A stretch of 64,000 bases of DNA from CAZRGV01 sp964599655 (lineage in GTDB: Bacteria; Planctomycetota; Planctomycetia; Isosphaerales; Isosphaeraceae). The stretch lies in the NCBI GenBank assembly GCA_964599655.1, contig CAZRGV010000002.1, forward strand, positions 110,226 to 174,225. The letters are read 5' to 3'. This document shows, piece by piece, positions 44,241 through 52,517 of this stretch. The notes beneath the pieces are model-generated. The model saw only the letters and a list, made by a program, of their open reading frames with translations. It ran no database searches and was not told the DNA's origin. The number at the start of each line of letters is the position of its first letter. Positions within the stretch are counted from its first letter, which is position 1. The position numbers and the translations under genes were made by a program.

Positions 44241-44942
44241 ATGAATTTTGCGTTTCAACTCGATCCGAGCGATGTACTCGGCGTACCTCCCAACGCCTCG
44301 CTCCAGGACATCCGGGAGGCCTACCGGGCCAAGGTCAAGCGGTATCATCCGGACCAGGGGGGGGACGAATGGGCCTTCCGGATTCTCCAACGCTCGTACG
44401 AGGCCCTCAGTACCGCCAGGGTCGCCGGTCACGCCTCGCAGGAACTCGCGACTCCTCGCCCCTCGCCTCGTTCCAGCGCCGATCGCAAGACCGCTCCCGA
44501 ACCAGGCCAGACTCGTCCCGGAGTGCGTGACACGCTCGATGCCGCCAGGCTCGTCGACGTGGAACTCTTCCTGCTCCGCTTCGAGGTCAACGACCCCATG
44601 GAGTTCCTTCTGGGCAACCCAGCTGATCGCAACCTGAGCTGTTGCCTCAACGTCGCCTGGCCGAGCAGGGAATTCGCCTCGGTCCCGGCCGGCCAGGTAG
44701 CTCCCGACGCCGCAACCGTCCTGCCGATCCTGGAACGGATCTTCGAGGCCATGCCAGACCGCACTCAGGCCGTTTCCTCCTGGTCGCAGAGTGAACGGGG
44801 ACGCTTCCGAGGATGGCTCAGCTACCCGACCGCCAACCAGGCCTCGGCCGCCTTCAAGATCTTTCACAAGGCCCTCAAGGACAGCGGTCTCGGCGCATTC
44901 CAGTGGTCTCGAGAGTTGTTCATCCCTCGCGACGATCGTTGA
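44241..44942 (+). CDS. J-domain (DnaJ-like) protein
   Basis: The start is the ATG at 44241, because the J domain begins at once. The 233-aa product has DVLGVPPNASLQDIREAYRAKVKRYHPDQGG (residues about 11-41 in two parts), including the Hsp70-stimulating H36-P37-D38. It lacks the Gly/Phe and zinc-finger regions of true DnaJ. The C-terminal 150 residues are an unrecognised alpha/beta domain (VDVELFLLRFEVNDPMEF, LSYPTANQASAAFKIFHKAL). It is a J-protein of the specialist type that would deliver a client to DnaK. It lies 270 bp after the partition pair and may be in the same replicon backbone. Confidence 0.85.
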   Translation: MNFAFQLDPSDVLGVPPNASLQDIREAYRAKVKRYHPDQGGDEWAFRILQRSYEALSTARVAGHASQELATPRPSPRSSADRKTAPEPGQTRPGVRDTLDAARLVDVELFLLRFEVNDPMEFLLGNPADRNLSCCLNVAWPSREFASVPAGQVAPDAATVLPILERIFEAMPDRTQAVSSWSQSERGRFRGWLSYPTANQASAAFKIFHKALKDSGLGAFQWSRELFIPRDDR

Positions 44943-44992
44943 CGATCGCCAACGGTGTTCGGCATGCGACGTGACGCCAGTTCGTGAATCGA

Positions 44993-45035
44993 GGGAGCCG
45001 CCGCTCCAAGGATTCACAAAAGGGCGGCGGTTCCC
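44993..45035 (+). terminator. Hairpin after J-domain gene
   Basis: An imperfect 14-bp stem (GGGAGCCGCCGCTC against GGGCGGCGGTTCCC) with a 15-base loop lies about 50 bp past the stop of the J-domain gene and before the IS element. It is a probable terminator. Confidence 0.6.
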
Positions 45036-45200
45036 CATCCTTCGCGTCGCGAACCCCTCGGTGACGGCCATCCGGGCCGAGGGCGATTCTTACCAAAATT
45101 AGCCATAAAGCCCCGGTTTCAGCCATGGGGATCTAAGGCATGATGTCTTTCGTCGTCAACCCGTTGATTCGACGTCCATTATTTATATCCTCATGTCATT

Positions 45201-45590
45201 GCCTACAAGAGCAACCGAAACGTCGTCTACTCCTGCAAGTACCACGTCGTCTTCTGCCCGAAGTTCCGACGCCCGGTCCTGACCGATGGCGTCGATTCTC
45301 GGCTCAAGGAAATCCTTGTGGACGTGGTGGTCGAGACGCGATCCGAACTGCTCAACATGGAGGTCATGCCCGATCACGTCCACGTGCTCGTGGAGGTCGA
45401 TCCGCTGTTTGGCATCCACAAGTTCGTCAAGTTGCTCAAGGGACGGTCGTCCCGGCTGCTGAGGCAGGAGTTTCCCCGACTGAGGAGCCGCCTGCCGACG
45501 CTCTGGACCAATAGCGACTTTTGCAGCACCGTCGGAGGATCGCCCCTGTCCGTGGTCAAGCAGTACATCGAGAACCAGAAGCGAGTCTGA
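45201..45590 (+). CDS. tnpA: TnpA, Y1/HUH transposase, no canonical start codon
   Basis: The frame reads AYKSNRNVVYSCKYHVVFCPK, the standard IS200/IS605 opening. It then has MPDHVHVLVE (the HUH metal motif, His-Val-His) and ends VVKQYIENQKRV with the catalytic Tyr. Length is about 130 aa, as usual. Upstream in frame there is no ATG, GTG or TTG before a TGA at about 45165; an ATT codon (about 45198) stands where ATG is expected. Either ATT is used or the start has mutated and the gene is silent. Coordinates begin at the conserved AYKS segment. It is followed 3 bp later by tnpB. Confidence 0.75.
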   Translation, partial: AYKSNRNVVYSCKYHVVFCPKFRRPVLTDGVDSRLKEILVDVVVETRSELLNMEVMPDHVHVLVEVDPLFGIHKFVKLLKGRSSRLLRQEFPRLRSRLPTLWTNSDFCSTVGGSPLSVVKQYIENQKRV

Positions 45591-45593
45591 TCC

Positions 45594-46789
45594 GTGGCCG
45601 TCTTCCGCAAGGTCTACCGATTCCGCATGCGACCCACGCCGGGGCAGGAGCATGACCTGCTCCGGCTGGCCGGGGCTCGCCGTTGGGTGTGGAATTGGGC
45701 TTTGGCCCGGCGAACGGCGTACGATCAGGAGCACGGCAAGACGATCCCGGCCCGTCAACTCTCGGCCGAGTTGACGGCGTTGAAGCGGCGACCTGAAACG
45801 GCCTGGCTGAAAGAGGCCGACTCGCAGGCATTGCAGCAGACCTTGAAAGACCTGGATCGGGCCTTCAAGGCGTTCTTCGAGAGGCGGGCACGATTCCCCC
45901 GATTCCAAGCGAAGAAACGGGACGCGGCTCGGTTCCGCATCCACCAGCGGGTGAGGGTCGCCGGGGGCAAGGTCGACATTCCCGAGGTCGGCTGGGTTCG
46001 CATCCGGCAATCGCGGGAGGTCGCGGAGCCGACCAAAGGGGCAACCTTCCGACGTGCCGCCGATGGGCACTGGTATGTCTCGCTCACGGCTGAGTTCGAC
46101 ATGCCCGATGCGGCGCGATCCCGGCCCCCGATCCCGAACGGGTTGTGGGTATCGACCTGGGGCTCAAGGAGTTCGCCGTGCTCTCCGATGGTGAGCGGGT
46201 TCCCGCCCCGAAGTTCTACCGTCAGGGGCGGCGGAAGCTCCGCAAGGCCCAGCGGGTGCTGTCTCGCCGCCCGGCCGGGAGCAAGCGGCGGGCGAAGGCC
46301 AAGGCTTGTCTCGCCCGTGTCCACCAGCGGATCGCCAACCAGCGGGGAGACTTCCTCCACAAACTGACCACCGATCTCGTCCGCGACCACGACGGACTCT
46401 GCATCGAGGATCTGTCGCTCAAGGGCCTGGCGAAAACCAAGCTGGCCAAGAGCTTCGCAGACGCCGCGATGGGGTAGTTCCGCCGTCAACTGGAGTACAA
46501 GTCCGCCTGGAATCGGAGGCACTTTGCGGTCATCGACCGCTTCTATCCTTCGTCCCGGCTCTGCCGAGGCCGCGGGGCGATCAACCAGACGTTGACGCTC
46601 TCGGATCGGCGGTGGGTGTGCGATTGCGGGATGGCCCACGATCGAGACCTCTCGGCCGCGATCAACATCCGGGACGAAGGACTGCGAATCCTCGCCGTGG
46701 GGCACACGGAGAGTCAAAACGCTCGGGGAGCCGATGGAAGACCTCGCATCGAGGCTGTCGGCGTCGAACCGAGAATCCCCCGGCTTTAG
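45594..46789 (+). pseudogene. tnpB: TnpB (RuvC-like nuclease) pseudogene
   Basis: The N-terminal part (45594 to about 46138) reads correctly: FRKVYRFRMRPTPGQE and ARRWVWNWAL. A single-base frameshift near 46138-46141 then moves translation out of frame. The continuing frame carries the RuvC motifs: GIDLGLKEF (Asp) and CIEDLSLKGL (Glu). An in-frame TAG at 46475 interrupts it again. The rest encodes the zinc-finger and last RuvC segment (CDCGMAHDRDLSAAIN) up to 46789. In the zinc finger one Cys pair is also altered (LCRGRG). TnpB of this family is an RNA-guided nuclease that uses the right-end omega RNA; this copy cannot make an active protein. Confidence 0.85.
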
Positions 46790-46801
46790 CCGTGGGGAGT
46801 G

Positions 46802-49306
46802 TCAAAACGACCGATCCCAGATCCGCCAGCGAGCCGCCTCGCGCTTCCCCCTGGCCAGGCCGCCCGAATCACCGCCGTCGGCGACCACCAGGTTCCGGCT
46901 CGTTGCCTTTGATCCGATCCAAGGAACCACCACGGAGTCTGCCGGCTCCGAGGTCTTTCCGTCCGAAACCGACCGGGAACCGGCCTTGAGGGAACCGCTC
47001 CCCGTCGCACTCCCATCGCGCTCGACCGTGGGAAACGCGGTGCCCAGGCCGCTGCCGCCGAGAGGCTCGCTTGTACTGCCCGTTCCCGAGAGTCCCTCGA
47101 CGCCCAGGATATTCCCGGCACTCCCTCCGAGCAGGCCCGCGCCTCCGAACGCGCCCTGGCCATTGACCGCGATGCCTCCACCCGACGAGGTCGAGGCTGA
47201 TCCCGATCCGCCTCCATTGGCGTTTCCACCAGTGGTGATCTGACCCATCTGAACGACCTCGAAATTCTGGCCCTGCACGTACTTGATGTAAGCCAGCAGA
47301 CCATCGTCCCACCGGGGGTCTGGCGCTCCACTGATGAACCAGTTCGCACCGTTGTCGGCGACGAACATCCCGTAAGTCTTCAACGCCTTCAGGATGATCT
47401 GGACCGGCGCCGGAAACGGAGTGATGTCGAAGCTGGCCTTCAGGCGAACCCGCATTCCCATCGGCGGCAGGTTCGGATCGGTCGAGGAACTGGCGTAGTG
47501 GGTCGCCGGCGCCACGTAGGCCGCTCTGGTGTTCGCGACCGTGAACCGCAGCGCATGGCGGATCAACCCCTGAAGCATGACCTGGTCATAGGTCACCAGC
47601 CCCGCGAAAATGGGCAGTCCGGCCGCGTCGGCTGAGGTCCAGCCGGCCGGCCGCAGCGCATTGGAGTTCAGATCGAAGATGGCACCCCCGCCGGCATCCC
47701 AGCTGCCATCCGCGTTGGGATACGCATGGAAGAGCTCGTAAAGCTTCCAGTTCCCCTTGTCGACGACCAGAACGTGGCGATCCCCCGTGTCGTTCGGCCC
47801 ACCCTCGATCTGCGCATCGGGCGGAATCGGGTACGGACCTGGATCGCTCTCGCTGCCGTACTGCGTGAAGTGGATCGGCACGAACGGCTGATTGCCCGGG
47901 ACGACCATGTAGGGGATCCCGTTGGGGACGCCGTTCCAGACCGTGCCGAAGTCGGGATGAAGTGTCGTGGTCAAGCCGATGCTGGCAATCAGGTTCTGCG
48001 AATTCGGATCAACCGGTGCCTGGGAGATATCCTGGTTCCAGGGGTTGTCATCGGGGAAGGGACGGCGAAGGCCAAGGCTTGCTCCGGCTCCCTGGCCGCC
48101 ATCGGGCGGTGGGACATCCGGAATCCGCGGCACACTCAAAAACGCCGCCTTGGCGGCCACTTGCGACGCGTCGGAACTGCCGAGATCGCCCGAACCATCC
48201 ACGTCCGCGATCACGGTCGGATCGATCAGCGGATACGCCGCGAACCCACTGTCGAGAAACACCCCGACGCGAGCGATCAGGGACGCATCATAGGCCCCAT
48301 AGTCGCGCGAGCCGTCGGCGTCTCCGACATAGGCCACGCCGAACAGGCCACTATCGCCGATCGCGGGCGTCGCACCGTCGTTGACCGAAACGCTCTCCAG
48401 GCTCAGGGCCATTCCGGAACCATAAGGCGCCGAGCCAGGAACACCGGCGATCAGATGGAACAGGGTCCTCGACCCGGCTCCCAATGGGGTGGGAGTCGTG
48501 TAGAGGAACCGAACAAAGTCCGGGCCGGTTCCCCCAGACGCCAGGGTGCCAGGAATTCCAGGAGCCAGGGTCGCTCCCGAAATCACCAGCTTGCTGGGAT
48601 CGAACCGAATCGTCACGTCCAACGACGTGACCGGACCCACGTTGCTGAGCGTCAACGGCATGCCCGTCATCGTGTTCGCCGGCGTGTAAACGGCCTGCCC
48701 AGGTCCACGAGTCACGTCCGGAACACTGACCGTCGCGACGTTCGACGGCTGGGCCACTGTGAAGTTCATCATGAAGTCGTCGCCCGCCAGGCCATCCGCG
48801 TTGCCATCGAGCAGGATACCACTGGTGTCCTTGAATGCGTCGGCGCCGCTTCGGATCTGAATCGTGTACGTATCGTCCGGCAAGACGCCCCCGGTCTTGA
48901 GAAACCGGAACGAATCCTGTGACGAACCGAGCACCAACGAGCCGACCACCGGCCCTGACTTCTGACCGATCAGCGTCACGTCGGATGGGCCGAGACCGGC
49001 GGATTGCGTTCCGTAAAGATTCAACACCGACGCGTCGAACGCCCGGTTGAACTGCGCGGTGAATCCGCTGGGGTCCGTGGTCAACGAGGTCACGATGAAA
49101 TTCGGAACCCGTTGCGAGGCGGAGACAGGCCCCACCATCGAGGCTGGGAGGGACGGCGGAATCGAGCCAAGACTCAACAGGGCCCGCGATTCCAGAACAT
49201 CAAAATGGCCAGTGAAAGTCGCCCGCGGTTTCCTTCTCGATCGCATGGGGGGCTCACTCGGTGCAGGAAAGGATTCGACGGAGACGGATTGAGGAGATTG
49301 ATTCAC
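46802..49306 (-). CDS. Exported cohesin/dockerin-like protein with LExRxLL motif
   Basis: The 834-aa frame starts at a GTG at 49306; an ATG at 49246 is an alternative, and neither has a clear ribosome binding site. The basic N-terminus leads to LESRALLS near residue 40, the planctomycete motif also found in the giant protein. A beta domain at about 190-320 (PLTLSNVGPVTSLDVTIRFD) resembles cohesin. Two dockerin-like Ca-binding loops follow (DADGSRDYGAYD near 329, DVDGSGDLGSSD near 368). The second half (LRRPFPDDNPWNQDIS, GIPYMVVPG, HVLVVDKGNWKLYELF) looks like a separate catalytic or binding domain. A Gly/Ser-rich tail ends at the IS605 right end, so the natural C-terminus may be lost. Function unknown. 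Confidence 0.85.
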   Translation of the reverse strand: MNQSPQSVSVESFPAPSEPPMRSRRKPRATFTGHFDVLESRALLSLGSIPPSLPASMVGPVSASQRVPNFIVTSLTTDPSGFTAQFNRAFDASVLNLYGTQSAGLGPSDVTLIGQKSGPVVGSLVLGSSQDSFRFLKTGGVLPDDTYTIQIRSGADAFKDTSGILLDGNADGLAGDDFMMNFTVAQPSNVATVSVPDVTRGPGQAVYTPANTMTGMPLTLSNVGPVTSLDVTIRFDPSKLVISGATLAPGIPGTLASGGTGPDFVRFLYTTPTPLGAGSRTLFHLIAGVPGSAPYGSGMALSLESVSVNDGATPAIGDSGLFGVAYVGDADGSRDYGAYDASLIARVGVFLDSGFAAYPLIDPTVIADVDGSGDLGSSDASQVAAKAAFLSVPRIPDVPPPDGGQGAGASLGLRRPFPDDNPWNQDISQAPVDPNSQNLIASIGLTTTLHPDFGTVWNGVPNGIPYMVVPGNQPFVPIHFTQYGSESDPGPYPIPPDAQIEGGPNDTGDRHVLVVDKGNWKLYELFHAYPNADGSWDAGGGAIFDLNSNALRPAGWTSADAAGLPIFAGLVTYDQVMLQGLIRHALRFTVANTRAAYVAPATHYASSSTDPNLPPMGMRVRLKASFDITPFPAPVQIILKALKTYGMFVADNGANWFISGAPDPRWDDGLLAYIKYVQGQNFEVVQMGQITTGGNANGGGSGSASTSSGGGIAVNGQGAFGGAGLLGGSAGNILGVEGLSGTGSTSEPLGGSGLGTAFPTVERDGSATGSGSLKAGSRSVSDGKTSEPADSVVVPWIGSKATSRNLVVADGGDSGGLARGKREAARWRIWDRSF

Positions 49307-49834
49307 GACTATGATATTATAATTAAAAACAAATTACAACAAAATATAATATTACAGTATTTTTTTTGTAAATTTTTTTATCTTTATATAAAATTACTTT
49401 TTGTAGATTATCAAATAGGACTTCGTCACCGCGAAAACCATCACGGTGATTGGTTCACAAATAACAACAAAAATCCCAAAAAATGGGCAAAACCGGCCCG
49501 ATTGGCATCGGATCCGATGGCTGAACCATGGCCGAATTTGAAATCTGGAGCGGTCGGCCGGGCAATCATCAATCGAGACGATTCTGGTCTTGATCCGGCC
49601 TTCGAAGTGCACAGATTGGAGTCGATCGCCTCGCGCAATTCCAGACCAATCTGGAGTTCCGGGAAGATTTTTCCCGCGCCGCGTTCGACAATGAGCGACA
49701 CACCACGGCCTATTCCCGCGTCACCTGAGCCGCTCTTTACTTACTCATGTTATTATTAAATTACAATAATATAAAATTTTCAATTCATTGATTTTATCAT
49801 GGTAGACTCGTGAATTGTGTTCGAGGTATTGGCG
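49307..49834. other. AT-rich intergenic island
   Basis: This 528-bp stretch separates the 834-aa gene's start from the 3' end of rep. It is strongly AT-rich at 49310-49400 and 49735-49800, with T8 and poly-A/T runs, in contrast to the GC-rich flanks. It probably contains the promoter of the 834-aa gene. No gene is seen. Confidence 0.5.
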
Positions 49835-51376
49835 TCAGTCCTGGGTGGTGTTGTCGGGGAAGAGGCTCGCCTGGGTCTCGTGCGGATGCGCCGTCTCTCC
49901 CGCGTCGAGGCGGCGGCCCAGCTCCGCCAGGCAAAGCGGTTCGAGCATCGATTTCCAGCGTTTCAGGCCGGGATTCTCGGCCTTGACGCGGGCCATGATC
50001 GCGTCGCGCTCGGTGCTAGGAAGGGCCTCCCACTTGCGTCGCAGGTCGGCCTCACGATGTTGGGCAACCTCGGCGTCGCGTTGCTCTTTTTCCCGGCGAC
50101 GCCGCTCGGCCTCGGCCGCCAGGCGTTCGTCCTCGGCTAGCCGCTCGGCCTCGGCGGCCGGCTTGTAGTCCTCCGGAGCCTGGTAATCGGCCCGGATCGA
50201 GGCGACCAGGTAGCCGGCCGGGTTCTTGCCGACTCGTTTGTCGCCGTTCTTGACCATCCAGTCGAAGACCTCGATTTTCGTCCGGATCCGCGAACCGTTC
50301 CGTTCCTCGACCAGCTCGTTCGCTGTCTTCGAGGCCACCCCTCGAGCCATCAACAGTTCCACTAATTCGTTGGCTTCGTCAACCGTCGAGGGCTCCGACG
50401 ACTCCCGACCGTGGGGCCCCCGGATCAGGATGATCCGCCAGCAGCCTCGGGAGACCCACGCATAGCGATCCTCGGACGACAAGGGCTCCAGAAAGCCGAG
50501 CTGTTCCAGTTCTTCCAGGGCCGGCTTGAGCCGTCGTTTCAGTTCGGTCGGCGCGTACGAGCGGCTCAGGCCAATGTGCTCGCAGGCCAGAGTGCGAAGG
50601 TCGAACTCGAGTCGTTCTCGTCGGTAGAACCGCTTGTCCAGGAACCGGAACATCCGCTTGGTTGTCGGCAGCCTGAGCTTGAGGTAGAAGTCGAGGTCGA
50701 GCTGTTTCAGGTTGCCGCTCTGGAAGCTCCGGAAGATGACCTCGTTCCAGCGAAAGCTCGACAAGGGCAGGGGCTCTCCGTCGACGTCTCCCTTCTTGCC
50801 TCGCTTGGCTCCCCCCGTGCTCGACTTGCCTGACTTGCCCGCTTGCCGCCGACGCTCCCGGTCGTAGAGGCTGACGTTCTCCAGGATGTGAAAACTCTCA
50901 TCAACCCAGCTTTTCGCCGCGTTGTCCCACCAGGCGTTCTCGTAGACCAGGACCACGCCGACCCAGCGGTGCAGGGCCTCTTCGATCCGACGGTAGCTCG
51001 GACCGGTCTGAGGCCATCCCAGAAGCTCGATCAGCTCATACCTCGAAAAGCTGACCTTCGGGTCGGTGAAATTGTTCCGCCGCTTGGTCAACTGGATCAG
51101 GCCGACGATCACCTCGTCGTCGACCGCCGCCGGCAATCCGTGCTTCGAGGGGGCCATGATCGTCAAGCGCCGCACGATCGGCGGGCCGTCCCGCTGGTCC
51201 AGTCGGTCCTCGAAAACCAGGGTCGTCTGGCCGTCGGGCACTCGATCCGTCAGCGCGGCGATCGGGAACTCCGCCAGATTCAATTCATCCTTGAATGCAT
51301 TCTCGATCGCCGGCGCATCCGATCCAACCCGGTCTGCCGTTTCAAACAGTTTTCCTCGTTCCTCCGGCTCGTGCAT
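49835..51376 (-). CDS. Plasmid replication initiator protein (RPA-like)
   Basis: The ATG at 51376 has AAAGGGGAT upstream. The 513-aa product looks like a plasmid replication initiator A family protein. It has a first winged-helix-like domain (ALTDRVPDGQTTLVFED, VRRLTIMAPSKHGLPAAVDDEVIVGLIQL, FSRYELIELLGWP) and a second one (LKRRLKPALEELEQLGFLE). A basic/acidic coiled-coil follows (about 410-460, AERLAEDERLAAEAERRRREKEQ). These proteins bind iterons and open the origin. The gene is preceded by at least 14 iterons and an AT-rich segment, which strongly supports the role. I assign the family by motif memory and context. Confidence 0.85.
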   Translation of the reverse strand: MHEPEERGKLFETADRVGSDAPAIENAFKDELNLAEFPIAALTDRVPDGQTTLVFEDRLDQRDGPPIVRRLTIMAPSKHGLPAAVDDEVIVGLIQLTKRRNNFTDPKVSFSRYELIELLGWPQTGPSYRRIEEALHRWVGVVLVYENAWWDNAAKSWVDESFHILENVSLYDRERRRQAGKSGKSSTGGAKRGKKGDVDGEPLPLSSFRWNEVIFRSFQSGNLKQLDLDFYLKLRLPTTKRMFRFLDKRFYRRERLEFDLRTLACEHIGLSRSYAPTELKRRLKPALEELEQLGFLEPLSSEDRYAWVSRGCWRIILIRGPHGRESSEPSTVDEANELVELLMARGVASKTANELVEERNGSRIRTKIEVFDWMVKNGDKRVGKNPAGYLVASIRADYQAPEDYKPAAEAERLAEDERLAAEAERRRREKEQRDAEVAQHREADLRRKWEALPSTERDAIMARVKAENPGLKRWKSMLEPLCLAELGRRLDAGETAHPHETQASLFPDNTTQD

Positions 51377-51469
51377 CAGAATCCCCTTTACCCGCTCATC
51401 CGGCGTCCGGATCTTGGGGTTTTCCGGTTTTTGAGGCCGAAAAGCAACAACAAAACAGCGGGCCGCTGT

Positions 51470-51515
51470 TGTTGTCTTTAGTCTAAAAACAGAAGTCTAA
51501 AACAAAGTCTCCGCA
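51470..51515. other. Candidate DNA-unwinding element
   Basis: Between the rep start and the first iteron lies an AT-rich 45-bp segment with two copies of AGTCTAAAA (51480-51488 and 51494-51502). AT-rich repeats beside iterons are where theta-type origins usually melt. Confidence 0.45.
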
Positions 51516-51551
51516 TCGCAAGGTGTTGAAAAAACACGAGTTCGGGAGCGC

Positions 51552-52197
51552 AAGTATGCTCGGTTTAACGGTAGTGGTATGCTCGGTTTAACGTGAGTGC
51601 ACCCTCTAAGTATGTCCGGTGTAACGGTAAAAGTATGTCCGGTGTAACGTGAGTGCACGCTCTAAGTATGCGCGGAAAAACGGTATGGACAAAGTTCGAC
51701 TATGGTCGGTCTAACGTTACTATACTTATGTACATTAGGTGCATCGCTCGGCCGAGGGGAATACGTGGCCTTGTGTTCAGAGGCGATTTCGTGAGGTATG
51801 TCCGATACAACGTGATGGTCTCTTGTTCAGAATGCCGGGCTCAAGTATGTCCGGTTTGACGTGAGGTACGTTTGTTCCGATCGGGTCCGAAAGTATGTCC
51901 GGCGCAACGGCCTATACACTCGTGCCGTAAGTGGTCCAAGTATGTCCGGTACAACGCGATGTACTGAAGTTCATTGCTCAGGCCGAGTCGCCAACCCAAC
52001 TATGCTCGGTCTAACTTTGTATACGGTTGTCCAAAACCCGCGGCTATGCCCCGAATGACGTGATGGACATCGGATCACTATGAGATGGGCCGAGGAGGAT
52101 GAACCAGGTCGCAAGTATGTCCGGTGCGACGGTACGAGCGAAGATTGGCTGGCGTTCCGAACGAGGCGAATCGGGTCCAAGTATGTCCGGTTTGACG
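51552..52197 (+). repeat. Iteron array, origin of replication (oriV)
   Basis: At least 14 direct copies of an approximately 19-bp iteron, consensus AAGTATGTCCGGTNTAACG, all lie in the same orientation. They start near 51552, 51575, 51608, 51631, 51664, 51698, 51794, 51843, 51891, 51938, 51998, 52042 (degenerate), 52113 and 52179. Spacing is 23-33 bp among the first five, then irregular up to about 100 bp. They lie directly upstream of the rep gene. This is a plasmid-type, Rep-binding origin. A CRISPR array is excluded by the irregular spacing and lack of cas genes. Confidence 0.9.
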
Positions 52198-52517
52198 GTA
52201 TGGCGCGGGAGGATCTTGTGGTTTGGAGCCGCCTTGAGCCGGCCCGATTCGACGGAGTGGCCCTCCAGAGGCCCCAGGAGGCCTTCCAGGGCGTTCGGAG
52301 AGGCATGATCGAGGAAAACAGCGACAACACGGGGCGCGGCCGTCCTGGGCGATTCTAGGCTTGCCGTGATGCGCGGGTCGGAACCCTGGACAAGGCCGGA
52401 AATTGCCGGGAAACCTGGCCAATTTCGACCACCTCGCGATGGTTTTCGATGGGGGTGGGGCTCGTCTCGTCGACGGCAAGTGTCCGGTCGAAGCTTGGTG
52501 TGAGAAATGAGGGAGGG
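52198..52517. other. Spacer between oriV and FHA gene
   Basis: This 320-bp spacer lies between the last iteron and the stop of the FHA gene on the minus strand. It is GC-rich with no coding frame I can support and no obvious hairpin. Confidence 0.3.

Larger units (their letters stand above)
45094..46803 (+). mobile_element. Decayed IS200/IS605-family insertion sequence
   Basis: The element carries a Y1 transposase (TnpA) and a broken TnpB, both on the plus strand. Bulged hairpins mark both ends: CCCCGG...CCATGGGG near 45111-45130 at the left and CCCCGGCT...AGCCGTGGGG at 46778-46797 at the right. TTAC directly precedes the left end as I place it. There are no terminal inverted repeats or target duplication, as expected for the family. 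The exact ends are inferred. The right end coincides with the stop codon of the 834-aa gene on the other strand. Confidence 0.8.

Noticed and set aside
45140..45514. Plus-strand frame overlapping TnpA with an ATG at 45140
   Set aside because: It is out of frame with the HUH and Tyr motifs of TnpA and has no transposase features.
51552..52197. Repeat array considered as CRISPR
   Set aside because: The 19-bp repeats have spacings from 4 to about 80 bp, are degenerate and lie beside a rep gene; no cas genes are present.
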